Positions 33,927-43,100 of a DNA stretch of 50,231 bases are shown here, piece after piece. The DNA is from Candidatus Hinthialibacter antarcticus. GTDB taxonomy: Bacteria; Hinthialibacterota; Hinthialibacteria; Hinthialibacterales; Hinthialibacteraceae. The position numbers and the translations under genes were made by a program. The notes below the pieces were generated by a model. It was not told where the DNA came from, did no database searches, and saw only the letters and a list, made by a program, of their open reading frames with translations. The stretch spans positions 1 through 50,231 of the forward strand of contig JAVCCE010000060.1 in the NCBI GenBank assembly GCA_030765645.1, given 5' to 3'. Within the stretch, counting starts at the first letter, position 1. Every line of letters begins with the position of its first letter.

Positions 33927-35099
33927 CTAGATCGACAGTTTTTCGTAGGCTTCGTCTAGGCCGCGGCGCATGATCCAGGCTTGGTCGCTTGAGCCATGGG
34001 CTTTCTCCATATTTGCGAGGGCCGTCATCAATGGCGCTTTGACCGTGCTGCATACAGCGTCGCTGCTGGTAATGGCTTTGGCTGCCATTGTATACATCGC
34101 TGCGCAACCCGCCGAGTTGCCGTGATTGTACATCGGCGCGCCGTGATTAATTGCAGTACGGATCATCTCACGCGCTTCGTGCGCGCTTGAGACTTCTTCC
34201 TTCGGCAAGATGACTGAATCAATGACATGAATCACGCCGTTACTTGCGTTGATGTCGGTCTTGGCAATCTGAACGCCGTTCACAAACGCCTTGCCGTCTT
34301 TCAACGTCGGCTTCAGTGATAAACCTGCAAGTGAATCAAATTTCTCTGTCTTAAGTACTGTCTCTGAAAAAGCGCGACTTTCAACAACATGGAGTTTCAG
34401 TATTTTTTGAAGTTGCGTTTTGTTTTCCGGCTTCAACAATGCTTCTACAGTACCTGCAGGCAATTTCGCGAAGGCGTCATCAGTTGGGGCAAAGACAGTA
34501 AATGGTCCGTCGCCAGACAATACGCCCGCCAGGCCCGCTGCTTTGGCGGCAGCAATCAGTGTATTGAACGAGCCTGCACCAGCGGCGGTTTCAACAATCG
34601 TCTTGTCTGATGGCAAGATCACTGAATCAATGACGTGGATAACGCCGTTGCTTGTTTTGATATCAGTCTTAATGACTTTGGCGTTGTCTACCATGACGGT
34701 CTTGTCATCAATTACGATGCTGGCGCGTTGCCCGTTGACTGTTTCAGCGCCGTTCAATTTAACTACGTCTTTGGCCATGACTTTCCCGGCTACGACGTGA
34801 TAGGTCAGGATCGCAATGAGTTTTTCTTTATTTTCCGGCTTTAAAAGAGAATCAAGCGTGCCTTCAGGTAATTTGGCAAAAGCGTCATCCGTCGGTGCGA
34901 AAACGGTAAATGGTCCTTCGCCCTTCAACGTATCAACCAAGCCAGCGGCTTTGACTGCGGCAACCAGCGTGTTGAATGAACCCGCTGACACGGCAGTGTC
35001 AACAATATCGGCTTTGGCGTGATGCGCCGCGACGGCGACAAACGGTGATACAGACAACATTACAATCAGGGACAAAACGGGTGCGATAGTACGAATCAT
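33927..35099 (-). CDS. Secreted protein with two fasciclin (FAS1) domains and a C-terminal helical domain
   Basis: 390 residues from ATG 35099 (GAGGAG 7 bases upstream); an open frame reaches 35201 but the signal peptide ([25 protein letters not shown]) begins at 35099. Two FAS1 domains, about residues 30-165 and 170-300, each have the H1 and H2 motifs [15 protein letters not shown] and [16 protein letters not shown]1 domains mediate adhesion to surfaces or partner proteins. The last roughly 85 residues form a separate helical domain with [17 protein letters not shown] and [13 protein letters not shown], seen elsewhere as an unnamed C-terminal module. Preceded by two matching palindromes, suggesting tight regulation. 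Confidence 0.9.
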   Translation of the reverse strand: MIRTIAPVLSLIVMLSVSPFVAVAAHHAKADIVDTAVSAGSFNTLVAAVKAAGLVDTLKGEGPFTVFAPTDDAFAKLPEGTLDSLLKPENKEKLIAILTYHVVAGKVMAKDVVKLNGAETVNGQRASIVIDDKTVMVDNAKVIKTDIKTSNGVIHVIDSVILPSDKTIVETAAGAGSFNTLIAAAKAAGLAGVLSGDGPFTVFAPTDDAFAKLPAGTVEALLKPENKTQLQKILKLHVVESRAFSETVLKTEKFDSLAGLSLKPTLKDGKAFVNGVQIAKTDINASNGVIHVIDSVILPKEEVSSAHEAREMIRTAINHGAPMYNHGNSAGCAAMYTMAAKAITSSDAVCSTVKAPLMTALANMEKAHGSSDQAWIMRRGLDEAYEKLSI

Positions 35100-35207
35100 A
35101 ATAGTCTCCTCTTTAGTTTTATATGGTTTTAAGGACATCAAATTACGTTGCGATTTGTCTACCTGCTTAACCTCCTGCCTGAATTTTATGATTTCATTCA
35201 ATTAGTA

Positions 35208-35229
35208 AATGAATGTTATAACGTTCATT
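35208..35229. promoter_or_regulatory. 22-bp near-palindrome, candidate operator 1 of the fasciclin gene
   Basis: AATGAATGTTATAACGTTCATT: inverted repeat with a single mismatched pair, about 110 bases upstream of the fasciclin ATG. Its core GAATGnTAtAACGTTC recurs 105 bases further upstream. The symmetry and size fit a dimeric repressor or activator site; the regulator is not identified. Confidence 0.6.
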
Positions 35230-35312
35230 GTATGGTGGCGATACAGGTTATGCCAAAAAATAAAACCATAAAATATCAAAAAAAATAGTGGTGTGCAATA
35301 CTTCTATTTAAA

Positions 35313-35334
35313 AAAGAATGATAAAACGTTCTTT
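35313..35334. promoter_or_regulatory. 22-bp near-palindrome, candidate operator 2 of the fasciclin gene
   Basis: AAAGAATGATAAAACGTTCTTT, sharing GAATG-nTA-nAACGTTC with the palindrome at 35208-35229. Centre-to-centre distance is 105 bases, about ten helical turns, which would put two bound dimers on the same DNA face and permit looping. Surrounding sequence is AT-rich non-coding. Confidence 0.55.
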
Positions 35335-35396
35335 CTAATAGAGTTTGTTCTGGGGTAGAGGGGAATTATCTGTGTGTAAATGTACCGGATTTCATT

Positions 35397-35427
35397 AAAA
35401 AAGGCGGTGGATTTCTCCACCGCCTTT
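35397..35427 (-). terminator. Terminator of the galactoside operon
   Basis: 12-bp stem AAAGGCGGTGGA/TCCACCGCCTTT with a TTTC loop; on the - strand it runs into TTTTTT. It lies 24 bases past the stop codon of the last operon gene (35452). Confidence 0.92.
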
Positions 35428-35451
35428 GATGATTCGCGTTTTTGGGATGAA

Positions 35452-36333
35452 TTACACGTCGCAGATTTCTACGGCGCGGCGTAGGGAATCAAACTTATGT
35501 TTGGCGCCGAACTCGTGCGCGACGAAGCCATTGAATTTGCCTTCTTCCGTTAATTTGGCGATGGCTTCCATGATGCCGACGTAATTGAGTTCTTGGAAAT
35601 TATCCATGTCCTTGCGGCCCGGATTGCCCGCTGTATGGAAATGGGCGATGTAGTCAATGTTTTCGCGAATGGTGCGGATGAGGTCGCCTTCCATGATTTG
35701 CATGTGATAAATGTCGTACAATAATTTGAAACGCGGCGAGTCGACGCGCTTACATAATTCAACGCCCCAAGCGGTGTGGTCGCACATATAACCGGGGTGG
35801 TCGACTTTGCTGTTTAACAATTCCATACACATGGTGACGCCGAGGTCTTCGGCAACTTTCTTGCCTTCCATCAAAAATTTATAGCAGTTATCCATTCCTT
35901 CTTCATCGCTGATCCCGGCGCGGTCGCCCGCCATGACGATGACGTTCGGCCAGCCGTTATCGGCGGAAGCTTGCAAGTTTTTTTTCAGCGTTTCCATATA
36001 TTTCTCGTGCATGTCAGGATTGTTCAATCCGTTTTTAATGGAACCAGCGCCTGGCGACATGCTCGAAATCATTCCGTGTTCTTTTAACTTGGCCCAGTCG
36101 CCTTGGCCGACGAGGTCGATGCCGATGATTCCCATTTGTTTGACGGTGGGCAAAAACTCGTCCCACGGATATTTGCCCCAAAAGCCTCGGCAGACGCATT
36201 GTTTGATGCGGCCTTTTAATTTCGCCGACGCCGCTTCGCTTTTGTCGCTGCGTCCTGAAATAAACGCAAAGGCAGAACCTGCCAGCAGGCTCTTTAGAAT
36301 TCCCCGTCGCTGCAATATTGATTCTTTTTTCAT
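35452..36333 (-). CDS. Exported TIM-barrel sugar isomerase/epimerase-like protein (hydroxypyruvate isomerase-like)
   Basis: 293 residues from ATG 36333 (GAGGAG 7 bases upstream); the frame remains open into galT but that stretch is not conserved. The N-terminus MKKESILQRRGILKSLLAG has a twin-arginine-type RR before a hydrophobic segment, implying export. The mature part is an AP-endonuclease-2-type barrel: MGIIGIDLVGQGDW, IVMAGDRAG, MCMELLNSKVDHPGYM with the metal Glu, LLYDIYHMQIMEGD with Asp/His, FHTAGNPGRKD, and GFVAHEFGAK with a final metal Glu. Related to Hyi; the true substrate is unknown. Last gene of the GH2-galM-galE-galT operon. Confidence 0.85.
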   Translation of the reverse strand: MKKESILQRRGILKSLLAGSAFAFISGRSDKSEAASAKLKGRIKQCVCRGFWGKYPWDEFLPTVKQMGIIGIDLVGQGDWAKLKEHGMISSMSPGAGSIKNGLNNPDMHEKYMETLKKNLQASADNGWPNVIVMAGDRAGISDEEGMDNCYKFLMEGKKVAEDLGVTMCMELLNSKVDHPGYMCDHTAWGVELCKRVDSPRFKLLYDIYHMQIMEGDLIRTIRENIDYIAHFHTAGNPGRKDMDNFQELNYVGIMEAIAKLTEEGKFNGFVAHEFGAKHKFDSLRRAVEICDV

Positions 36334-36362
36334 GACACTCTCCTCAATTAATTCAGATGAAA

Positions 36363-37418
36363 TCAAACTTGATTTTTGTAATGCGTTTCTGAAAGCGAGC
36401 GTAAGCGGTCGGCGGCTTGTTCGGCTGTGATGTCTCGCTGAGGCTCGCTCGACAGTTCGTAACCCACCTGGAATTTTTTCACCGTTGCGGAGCGCAATAG
36501 GGGTGGGAAGAAGTGCTGATGCAACACCACCCCGCGATGTGATTCGCCGTCCGTCGGCGCTTGGTGGATCCCCATCGAATAGGGAAACGAAACTTCGAAT
36601 AAGTTGTCGTAACGAACCAACAGCGCCTGCATGATTGCCGCCCAATCGGCGATTTCTTCATCATGCAATTCTAAGATATTTCGTACGGCGCGTTTGGGCA
36701 ATATCATCGCTTCAAACGGCCAAACCGCCCAATGGGGAACCAACGCAGCGAACGAATCATTGTGGCAGACGATGCGTTTGTCTTGTTCGAGTTCCCAATT
36801 GAGGTAATCAATTAACATGGTGGTTCCATGTTTTTTGTAATAGGACGCCTGAGTCTTGGCCTCTTTCGCCTGCATGGTGGGGACGCTGCGGTTGGCCCAG
36901 ATTTGTCCGTGGGGATGCGGGTTGCTGCATCCCATGATGGCGCCTTTATTTTCAAAAATCGTGACGCAGGAGATGTCAGACCGCGCACCGATTTCAGCAA
37001 ACTGCTTGCGCCAGACGTTGATAACAGTCTGGATGGATTCGGCGTCCATTTCGGCAAGAGTCAGATTATGCTGAGGCGAAAAGCAGATGACGCGGCAGAC
37101 GCCTGTTTCGGGCTGCTCACGCACCAGAGCGTTGCAATGTTTCTGTTCCGGCTCGTGAGGCGTATCGGGAAGCAGGGCGGAGAAGTCGTTATCAAATACA
37201 AACGTAGTGTCGTATTTCGAATTCTGATGTCCGCCCGCCCGTTCGTTGCCGGGGCAGAGGTAACAGCCGGAGTCGTACTCAGGCCGCGAGTCGGGCGGCG
37301 TCTTCTCGACTTGCCCCACCCAGGGCCGTTTGGCGCGATGAGGCGAGGCCAACACCCATTCTTGCAATAGCGGGTTCCAACGGCGGTGTGGGTGGTCGTT
37401 CGGGTCAAAATCAGTCAC
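36363..37418 (-). CDS. galT: Galactose-1-phosphate uridylyltransferase
   Basis: 351 residues from a GTG at 37418, preceded by AAAGGA at 6 bases; the open frame continues into galE but the family N-terminus ([20 protein letters not shown]) starts just after this GTG. Transfers UMP between UDP-glucose and galactose 1-phosphate in the Leloir pathway. [12 protein letters not shown] carries zinc-ligand cysteines and [11 protein letters not shown] contains the HPHGQ active site with the nucleophilic histidine. The C-terminal HQAPTDG and [14 protein letters not shown] blocks are also present. Ten bases after galE. Confidence 0.96.
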   Translation of the reverse strand: MTDFDPNDHPHRRWNPLLQEWVLASPHRAKRPWVGQVEKTPPDSRPEYDSGCYLCPGNERAGGHQNSKYDTTFVFDNDFSALLPDTPHEPEQKHCNALVREQPETGVCRVICFSPQHNLTLAEMDAESIQTVINVWRKQFAEIGARSDISCVTIFENKGAIMGCSNPHPHGQIWANRSVPTMQAKEAKTQASYYKKHGTTMLIDYLNWELEQDKRIVCHNDSFAALVPHWAVWPFEAMILPKRAVRNILELHDEEIADWAAIMQALLVRYDNLFEVSFPYSMGIHQAPTDGESHRGVVLHQHFFPPLLRSATVKKFQVGYELSSEPQRDITAEQAADRLRSLSETHYKNQV

Positions 37419-37428
37419 GTCGTATCCT

Positions 37429-38418
37429 TTATGAATCGTATCCGTTTGGGTTTTTCTTGTGCCAGTTCCAGGCGCTGGCGACGATGTCGCGCAAGTCGGT
37501 AATCTGCGGCGTCCATCCCAGGCGCTCTTTCGCGCGCTGGGCGGAGGCGGTAAGCCGATCAGGGTCGCCGGGGCGGCGGGGCGCTTCAATTGCCGGGATC
37601 GGATGCTCAGAAACCACGCGGCAGGCTTCAATCACTTCACGAACTGAGAAGCCCTGTCCATTGCCCAGGTTGCAAGTGATGCTCTCATTGCGAATAAACT
37701 CTAACGCTAGTCGGTGCGCTTCGGCGAGATCGCTGACGTGTATGTAATCACGGACGCATGTTCCGTCCGGCGTATCGTAGTCGGCCCCGAAAATTGAAAT
37801 ATGCTCGCGTTGTCCTAAGGCGACCTGTAATGTCAGCGGGATGATATGCGTTTCGGGATCGTGGTCTTCTCCGATGGTTTGGGTGGCGCCAGCGGCGTTA
37901 AAGTAGCGCAGCACGGCGTAATGAATGCCGTAGGCTTCTTCATAACTTTTCAGGATATATTCAAACGCCAGTTTGGAGCGCCCGTACGGGTTAATCGGAA
38001 TCGTCCGGCTGTCTTCTTGAATGGGTTCGTCTTCGGGATTGCCATACACTGCGGCGGTAGATGAAAACACAATGCGCTTGACATCGTGGTCGCGCATCTG
38101 GTCAATCAAGACGCGCCCGCCTTCGGTGTTATTGTGAAAGTATTTGTCCGGCTGGGTCATTGATTCGCCCACCAGACTGTAGGCGCCGAAGTGCATGACG
38201 GCGTCGATAGCGTTGTCGTCAAACACGGCTTTTACTGCATCCTTGTCGCGCAGATCAGCGACGACCAAACCCGCAGATTCATGCACGGCCTGGCGATGGC
38301 CTTTTTCGAGGTTGTCGAACACGATGACTCGATGGCCGTGTTCAGCCAACAAAGCCGAGGCGACGCTGCCAATATAGCCAGCGCCGCCGACGACCAGTAT
38401 TGTTTCTGTATTGCTCAT
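37429..38418 (-). CDS. galE: UDP-glucose 4-epimerase
   Basis: 329 residues. Interconverts UDP-galactose and UDP-glucose using bound NAD, in the cytosol. [16 protein letters not shown] is the NAD-binding GxxGxx[11 protein letters not shown] and [12 protein letters not shown] give the Ser/Tyr-x3-Lys catalytic set, and RYFNAAGA and [16 protein letters not shown] are typical of GalE. AAGGAG precedes the ATG. Third gene of the operon, 37 bases after galM. Confidence 0.97.
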   Translation of the reverse strand: MSNTETILVVGGAGYIGSVASALLAEHGHRVIVFDNLEKGHRQAVHESAGLVVADLRDKDAVKAVFDDNAIDAVMHFGAYSLVGESMTQPDKYFHNNTEGGRVLIDQMRDHDVKRIVFSSTAAVYGNPEDEPIQEDSRTIPINPYGRSKLAFEYILKSYEEAYGIHYAVLRYFNAAGATQTIGEDHDPETHIIPLTLQVALGQREHISIFGADYDTPDGTCVRDYIHVSDLAEAHRLALEFIRNESITCNLGNGQGFSVREVIEACRVVSEHPIPAIEAPRRPGDPDRLTASAQRAKERLGWTPQITDLRDIVASAWNWHKKNPNGYDS

Positions 38419-38455
38419 TCAATTGGCTCCTTGCGTCTGAACATGACGCAATCAA

Positions 38456-39580
38456 TTACCGCGTAGAAAACTGATAAATCGTCGTTGATGTATAGGTCTC
38501 GCCCGGTTTCAAAATCGTTGATGGAAACTGCGGCTGGTTGGGCGAGTCGGGAAAATGCTGCGTCTCCAGACAGAAGCCGTAGCGATGGTTATATACCTTG
38601 CCATCTTTTCCCGTCAGGGTTCCATCCAGAAAATTGCCGGAATAAAACTGAACGCCGGGTTCGGTGGTGAAGATTTTCATCTCACGGCCTGACTTGGGTT
38701 CGTAGACGGTTCCGACAATAGATAACACGCCGTATGGATGATTGAAAACGAAATTGTGGTCGTAGCCGCCGCCGAATTTGATCTGCTCATCATCAGCGCC
38801 GATTCGTTCGCCGATGGCGTGCGGCGTGGTGAAATCAAACGGGGTGCCTTTGACGCTGGTGATTTCACCTGTGGGGATCAATGTCTCATCCACCGGCGTG
38901 GCCCAGGGCGCTTGCAGCGTTAGTTCATGGCTGAGGATATCGCCGTTGCCTTGGCCCGCGAGATTGAAGTAGGAATGGTTGGTGATATTTTTCGGCGTGG
39001 GTGCGTTTGATTCAGCGACGTAATCCAACCGAATGCCGTTTTCTTTCGTCAGCGTATAGGTGACGGAGCATTTCAAAACGCCAGGGTAGCCTTCTTCGCC
39101 GTCGGCGCTTTTGTAGGAAAACTTAATGCTGGGTTCGTCTGATTTGCTGAGAACTTTGGCTTTCCAAACTTGCTTGTCAAAGCCTTTCAGCCCGCCGTGC
39201 AGATGGTTCAGGTCGTTGTTGATCGCCAGCGTGTAGGTTTCGCCGTCGAGGTGAAACTTGCCGCGCACGATGCGGTTGCCGACGCGGCCTACGACGCAGC
39301 CAAAATAGGGGCTGTCAGAAATATAGTCGTCAAGATTATCAAAGCCGAGAACCACATCGCCCAGCTTGCCGTTTTTGTCGGGGACGTTGAGCGAAACCAC
39401 CGTCGCGCCGTAGGTCATGATGCGTACAGACACGCCGTTTTCATTATTCAGCGTATAGATGTCAACACGTTTGCCGTCGGGCGTTTTACCGAATGGTTCT
39501 TTGCTGACGTTGCTTGCGCTTGCTGTCAATGCGGTCACGATGACTGCTCCAAGTAAGAGTGTGGATAAGCGTCGAAACAT
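38456..39580 (-). CDS. galM: Exported aldose 1-epimerase (mutarotase)
   Basis: 374 residues with a signal peptide (FRRLSTLLLGAVIVTALTASA), so it acts outside the cytoplasm, converting beta-galactose released by the upstream hydrolase to the alpha form. NHLHGG and NITNHSYFNLAGQG carry the substrate and catalytic histidines, and TTEPGVQFYSGNFLDG the catalytic Glu. Length is normal for exported GalM. GGAGAGG ribosome-binding site. Located between GH2 and galE in the operon. Confidence 0.95.
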   Translation of the reverse strand: MFRRLSTLLLGAVIVTALTASASNVSKEPFGKTPDGKRVDIYTLNNENGVSVRIMTYGATVVSLNVPDKNGKLGDVVLGFDNLDDYISDSPYFGCVVGRVGNRIVRGKFHLDGETYTLAINNDLNHLHGGLKGFDKQVWKAKVLSKSDEPSIKFSYKSADGEEGYPGVLKCSVTYTLTKENGIRLDYVAESNAPTPKNITNHSYFNLAGQGNGDILSHELTLQAPWATPVDETLIPTGEITSVKGTPFDFTTPHAIGERIGADDEQIKFGGGYDHNFVFNHPYGVLSIVGTVYEPKSGREMKIFTTEPGVQFYSGNFLDGTLTGKDGKVYNHRYGFCLETQHFPDSPNQPQFPSTILKPGETYTSTTIYQFSTR

Positions 39581-39629
39581 GTTCCTCTCCTATTCATATC
39601 AAATTGATTCCTGGATTAAATTTCAATGG

Positions 39630-41891
39630 CTACTTTGCGGTAATGATTGCCGCGTCGATAAACTGGCCGCCTTCATCTTGGTGGCAATGGACCGCGATGG
39701 TGTTCGCGCCTTTTTTCAACGCGCTCTTAAGCGCTTCGGTGATATCAAAACCGGCGTAATCGTCGTTCCAGTGGCCGCGATGCCAAACTAACTTTCCATT
39801 GACGTAGACATGGGTTTCGTTGTCGTAATGAGTGACGAGCAGCGCGGAGCGAAACGCTTTGCCGTCGTATTGAAATTCGCGGCGCAGCCAAATGTCTTTT
39901 GTATTCCATTCCGTATTGACATGCGAATCGCCCTCGCCGCCGAAGCCGCCTTTGCCGGTTTTCCAACTGTTGTCATCGAATTGGACGTTCATCCACTCAT
40001 CGCCGGGTTGTTGGGTCGTATATTGCCACGGTTTGTTGGCGTTGCCGTCAGGCGCGGCGCCCAAAAGCAGGTTGTAAGTTGTCGCTTGTTTTTTGACTTT
40101 CAAGGGCGGGTTTTTCTCATACGCTGCCGTACGAGTTTGAATCGCGTGTAACTTGGCGGCGTCGAATTTCGGCGTACGGTCATAGAAGAATATGCCGTTT
40201 TTCTCTTGTTCAATGTCAGTCAATTGCGTATAGCAATAACCGAAGAAGTTGGGGTTGTCTAATTGCGCATCGACTAAGCCTTTGAAGCGCGCGTAGAATT
40301 CATCCAGCGTCTTGGGTTGATTGCCGTAGCCCCATGACTCTTCGGTGGTATGGGGGAACCAGCCAATGCCGCCGAATTCACTAATGAAAAACGGAATGCC
40401 TTTTTTTGAGCCGGAGCCGTAGCGCGAAGGCATGGGCGCACTGTTAAAATAATTGTCCCATTTGCTCGCTAGCTCTTCCGCATTCTGATTGTAATCGTGC
40501 GCATCCATCACTTCGGGGTCGGGAAGGCTATGCACCCAGCCGCTGGTGTCGATTAATGGGCGGGTCGGATCAATGATCTTGGTCAGTTCATGGACGGTGT
40601 TTTGCAACTCGCCTGCATCCGCTGGCGTTTCATTAAAGGGGCACCAGCCGATGACCGACGGATGGTTGCGGTCGCGGCGGACGATGTTGACCCACTCGTT
40701 GATCCACGGACGGTTCACAATGGGGTTGCCGTAGTCGGCGCCGTAACTGGGGAACTCGCCCCAAACCAGATAGCCTAACTTGTCGGCCCAATAGAGAAAG
40801 CGCGGTTCAAATACTTTCTGGTGTAAGCGGGCGCCGTTGAAGCCGACGGATTTTGACAAGACGATATCGTTTTTCAGCGCTTCATCGGTCGGGGCGGTCC
40901 AGATGCCGTCCGGGAAGAAACTCTGGTCGAGTACCAATCGCTGAAAGACGGGCTTGTCATTAATTAAAATCGCGGCGCCTTCGATATCGACTTTGCGTAA
41001 ACCAAAATAACTATCGACTTGGTCAATCACTTTGTCGCCGAGTGAAAGGGTGAGTTTCAGGTCATACAAAAATGGATCATCGACAGACCACAGATGTTTG
41101 TCGCTCAAGTCGAGGGTCAAGTAGTTGTTGCGCATGACCGCGTCGCATTTGACCGAACCGACTTTCTTGCCGTTCGCTAATGCGACGGCGTGAAGGGTAA
41201 GGCCGTCCGCCGGGCCGTCGATTTCCGGTTGTAAGAGAATACGGCTATTGTCAGGGTCGGGCGTCATACGGACGTCTTCGATGAAACTTTCTCCAACGCC
41301 TTCTAACCAGACCGTCTGCCAGATGCCCGTCGTGCGCGTATAGAAAATTGCGAAACTTTTTTCGCGAATGGATTGCTTGCCTAAGGGTTGCAACCCGCCC
41401 GCGCTGTCGTCGAAGGCATGAACGATGATCGTGTTTTCGCCGTCTTGCAAATGGTCGGTGATGTCAAACGTAAAGCGGGAATATCCGCCTTCATTTTTGC
41501 CGACAAAGAGGCCATTGACCCACACGCGAGAAATCCAGTCGCAGGCTTCAAGGTGAATCAAGACGCGCTCTGTCTTCCAGTTTGATGGGACCTCGAACGT
41601 CCGGCGATACCAGGCGTTTTTCATGAAGTCCGTACGCTGAATTCCAGACAAGGAACTTTCGCGGCAGAATGGAACTGTGATTTCTTCGGGAAACTCTTTT
41701 AACGCAAGAAACGACTCATCCGATGAATCATTGGTTTCTGCATAATCCCACACGCCGTTCAAGTTGAGCCATTCAGAGCGGACCATCTGGGGAAACGGGT
41801 GTTCGGGGCGGGGAATTTCGCCGTAAGTTGTCAGGGTGATGCAGAAAACCGTAAGACAAATAAAAAAAGGATTAAATACGCGCGTCAACAT
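39630..41891 (-). CDS. Secreted glycoside hydrolase family 2 (beta-galactosidase/glucuronidase-like)
   Basis: 753 residues with a signal peptide (FNPFFICLTVFCITLTTYG). Standard GH2 order: sugar-binding jelly roll (RVLIHLEACDWISRVWVNG), Ig-like domain, then the barrel with HPSVIGWCPFNE near residue 421 (acid/base Glu) and FISEFGG near 504 (nucleophile Glu). The C-terminal about 140 residues form an extra beta-sandwich (LLVTHYDNETHVYVNGKLVWH), likely substrate binding. It is first in an operon with galM, galE and galT, so a beta-galactosidase is the best guess; a glucuronidase cannot be excluded. AAAGGA at 8 bases upstream. Confidence 0.93.
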   Translation of the reverse strand: MLTRVFNPFFICLTVFCITLTTYGEIPRPEHPFPQMVRSEWLNLNGVWDYAETNDSSDESFLALKEFPEEITVPFCRESSLSGIQRTDFMKNAWYRRTFEVPSNWKTERVLIHLEACDWISRVWVNGLFVGKNEGGYSRFTFDITDHLQDGENTIIVHAFDDSAGGLQPLGKQSIREKSFAIFYTRTTGIWQTVWLEGVGESFIEDVRMTPDPDNSRILLQPEIDGPADGLTLHAVALANGKKVGSVKCDAVMRNNYLTLDLSDKHLWSVDDPFLYDLKLTLSLGDKVIDQVDSYFGLRKVDIEGAAILINDKPVFQRLVLDQSFFPDGIWTAPTDEALKNDIVLSKSVGFNGARLHQKVFEPRFLYWADKLGYLVWGEFPSYGADYGNPIVNRPWINEWVNIVRRDRNHPSVIGWCPFNETPADAGELQNTVHELTKIIDPTRPLIDTSGWVHSLPDPEVMDAHDYNQNAEELASKWDNYFNSAPMPSRYGSGSKKGIPFFISEFGGIGWFPHTTEESWGYGNQPKTLDEFYARFKGLVDAQLDNPNFFGYCYTQLTDIEQEKNGIFFYDRTPKFDAAKLHAIQTRTAAYEKNPPLKVKKQATTYNLLLGAAPDGNANKPWQYTTQQPGDEWMNVQFDDNSWKTGKGGFGGEGDSHVNTEWNTKDIWLRREFQYDGKAFRSALLVTHYDNETHVYVNGKLVWHRGHWNDDYAGFDITEALKSALKKGANTIAVHCHQDEGGQFIDAAIITAK

Positions 41892-41936
41892 GCTGTGTTC
41901 CTTTCAGGATGACAAATTCATTAACAAGGTACCGCA

Positions 41937-41974
41937 AATTCGGGCGGAAAGCAAACTCCGCCTCCGCCCGAATT
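41937..41974 (-). terminator. Terminator of the third pseudopilin gene
   Basis: Perfect 12-bp inverted repeat AATTCGGGCGGA and TCCGCCCGAATT with a 14-base loop, between the pseudopilin stop (42041) and the GH2 start. It separates that gene from the galactoside operon. T-run on the - strand is short (AATTTG). Confidence 0.75.
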
Positions 41975-42040
41975 GTGGTCAATATAGGTTTGATAACGCA
42001 ACATCAGTTTTGAAGCGTTACAAATATAGCGATGTATGAA

Positions 42041-42613
42041 TTACGGCCCATAGCGAACAATGTTGCCGTCGCTCAGAAGGCCGTTGGTTGCGTCATAACT
42101 GATATATTGGCCTGCAAGTGGATGGCCTTGTGGATAGACGAGATTGCCGATCCATTTCTTCGTCGGACCGAAACCGCGAAATTGATATTCATATTTGTTT
42201 GCGGGGAACGCGGTTTTTTGCGCCCAATAGCTGCCGCCCCGGTCATTGCCGTTGGCCCAATAGCGCGTCCAGTAATCATAGTTGCCTTGCGTATTGCTGC
42301 CGTCTTTGGGGCCGTCACTGGTGTCGGTCGGACGTTCATTAAAGGGATCAAGCGGGATGCTGGACATATAAGAGATAGGCGTCGTCAGCGGGATATAGCG
42401 TTCGTGCATGAGTCCGCCGCGCACCGGATAAAAATTCTGGTCCATCATATACATTCGCACGGCAGTGTCGATTGTGCGGATATCGCTTTCAACGCGGGCA
42501 ACTTTTGCGCGGATTTGCGCGTTCAAGAAATTCGGAACGGCGATCGCGGCGAGAATTCCAATAATGGCAACGACGATGAGTAACTCAATTAAGGTGAATG
42601 CCTTGGTCCTCAT
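42041..42613 (-). CDS. Orphan pseudopilin (prepilin N-terminal signal)
   Basis: 190 residues, MRTKA-FTLIELL leader, with AGGA 7 bases upstream. The helix VVAIIGILAAIAVPNFLNAQ and the following ARVESDIRTIDTAVRMYMMD and TPISYMSSIPLDPF resemble the copies at 14830 and 25820, after which the sequence is variable (Gly/Trp/Tyr-rich, NYDYWTRYWANGND). The C-terminal GLLSDGNIVRYGP ending suggests the exposed tip. Single gene with its own terminator; no secretion machinery nearby. Confidence 0.9.
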   Translation of the reverse strand: MRTKAFTLIELLIVVAIIGILAAIAVPNFLNAQIRAKVARVESDIRTIDTAVRMYMMDQNFYPVRGGLMHERYIPLTTPISYMSSIPLDPFNERPTDTSDGPKDGSNTQGNYDYWTRYWANGNDRGGSYWAQKTAFPANKYEYQFRGFGPTKKWIGNLVYPQGHPLAGQYISYDATNGLLSDGNIVRYGP

Positions 42614-43100
42614 GGAAAATCCTTTTGATCGGATATGTGTTCAAATATATATTATTAGCATTTGTGTTATACGAAATGGGTGGAGGTTTGTCAATTCAAA
42701 TATTGCTATCCAATATCACTTCCAGCAAACAATCATTGTGGTGTAGACAAAAAAATGGACGAGAAATAAATTCCCGTCCCAAGTCGCCATCATCTGAATT
42801 GGTTGGAGATTTTCGTAGTGATACTTCGTTTTCTGGTTTGTTTTTTGACATGCGGAGGAAACTTACATTTATCCCAAATAATTAATGGGGCAAAATAAAG
42901 TGTGAATGACCTACTCCCCTACATTCAATAAACAAAACATCAGTTAACTTGGTACTAGTTTATGCGGATGTGATAAAATGGATCACCAATTTGCGAAAAA
43001 AAATCGCCATTTTTCGAACCACTGAATTGAGAGAGTTGGAGAGTGTTTTGTAACCGCTGTCACAGCGATGAAATGGGGAATTATGGGGGTTATTTAACCA
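42614..43100. other. Non-coding region between pseudopilin and TIR element
   Basis: Holds a hairpin GGACGAGAA/TTCCCGTCC (42758-42766 with 42771-42779, one mismatch) flanked by seven A on the left, which reads as a terminator on the - strand, about 480 bases past the regulator gene. A 51-codon open frame on - (ATG near 42852) lacks a ribosome-binding site and overlaps that hairpin, so it is not called. The pseudopilin promoter must lie at the left end. Confidence 0.5.

Noticed and set aside
42032-42583. 183-codon + strand frame opposite the third pseudopilin
   Set aside because: Antisense shadow; the opposite strand encodes a clear prepilin leader with a ribosome-binding site.
42700-42852. 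51-codon - strand frame starting MSKNKPENE
   Set aside because: No ribosome-binding site, overlaps a terminator-like hairpin and has no recognisable features.
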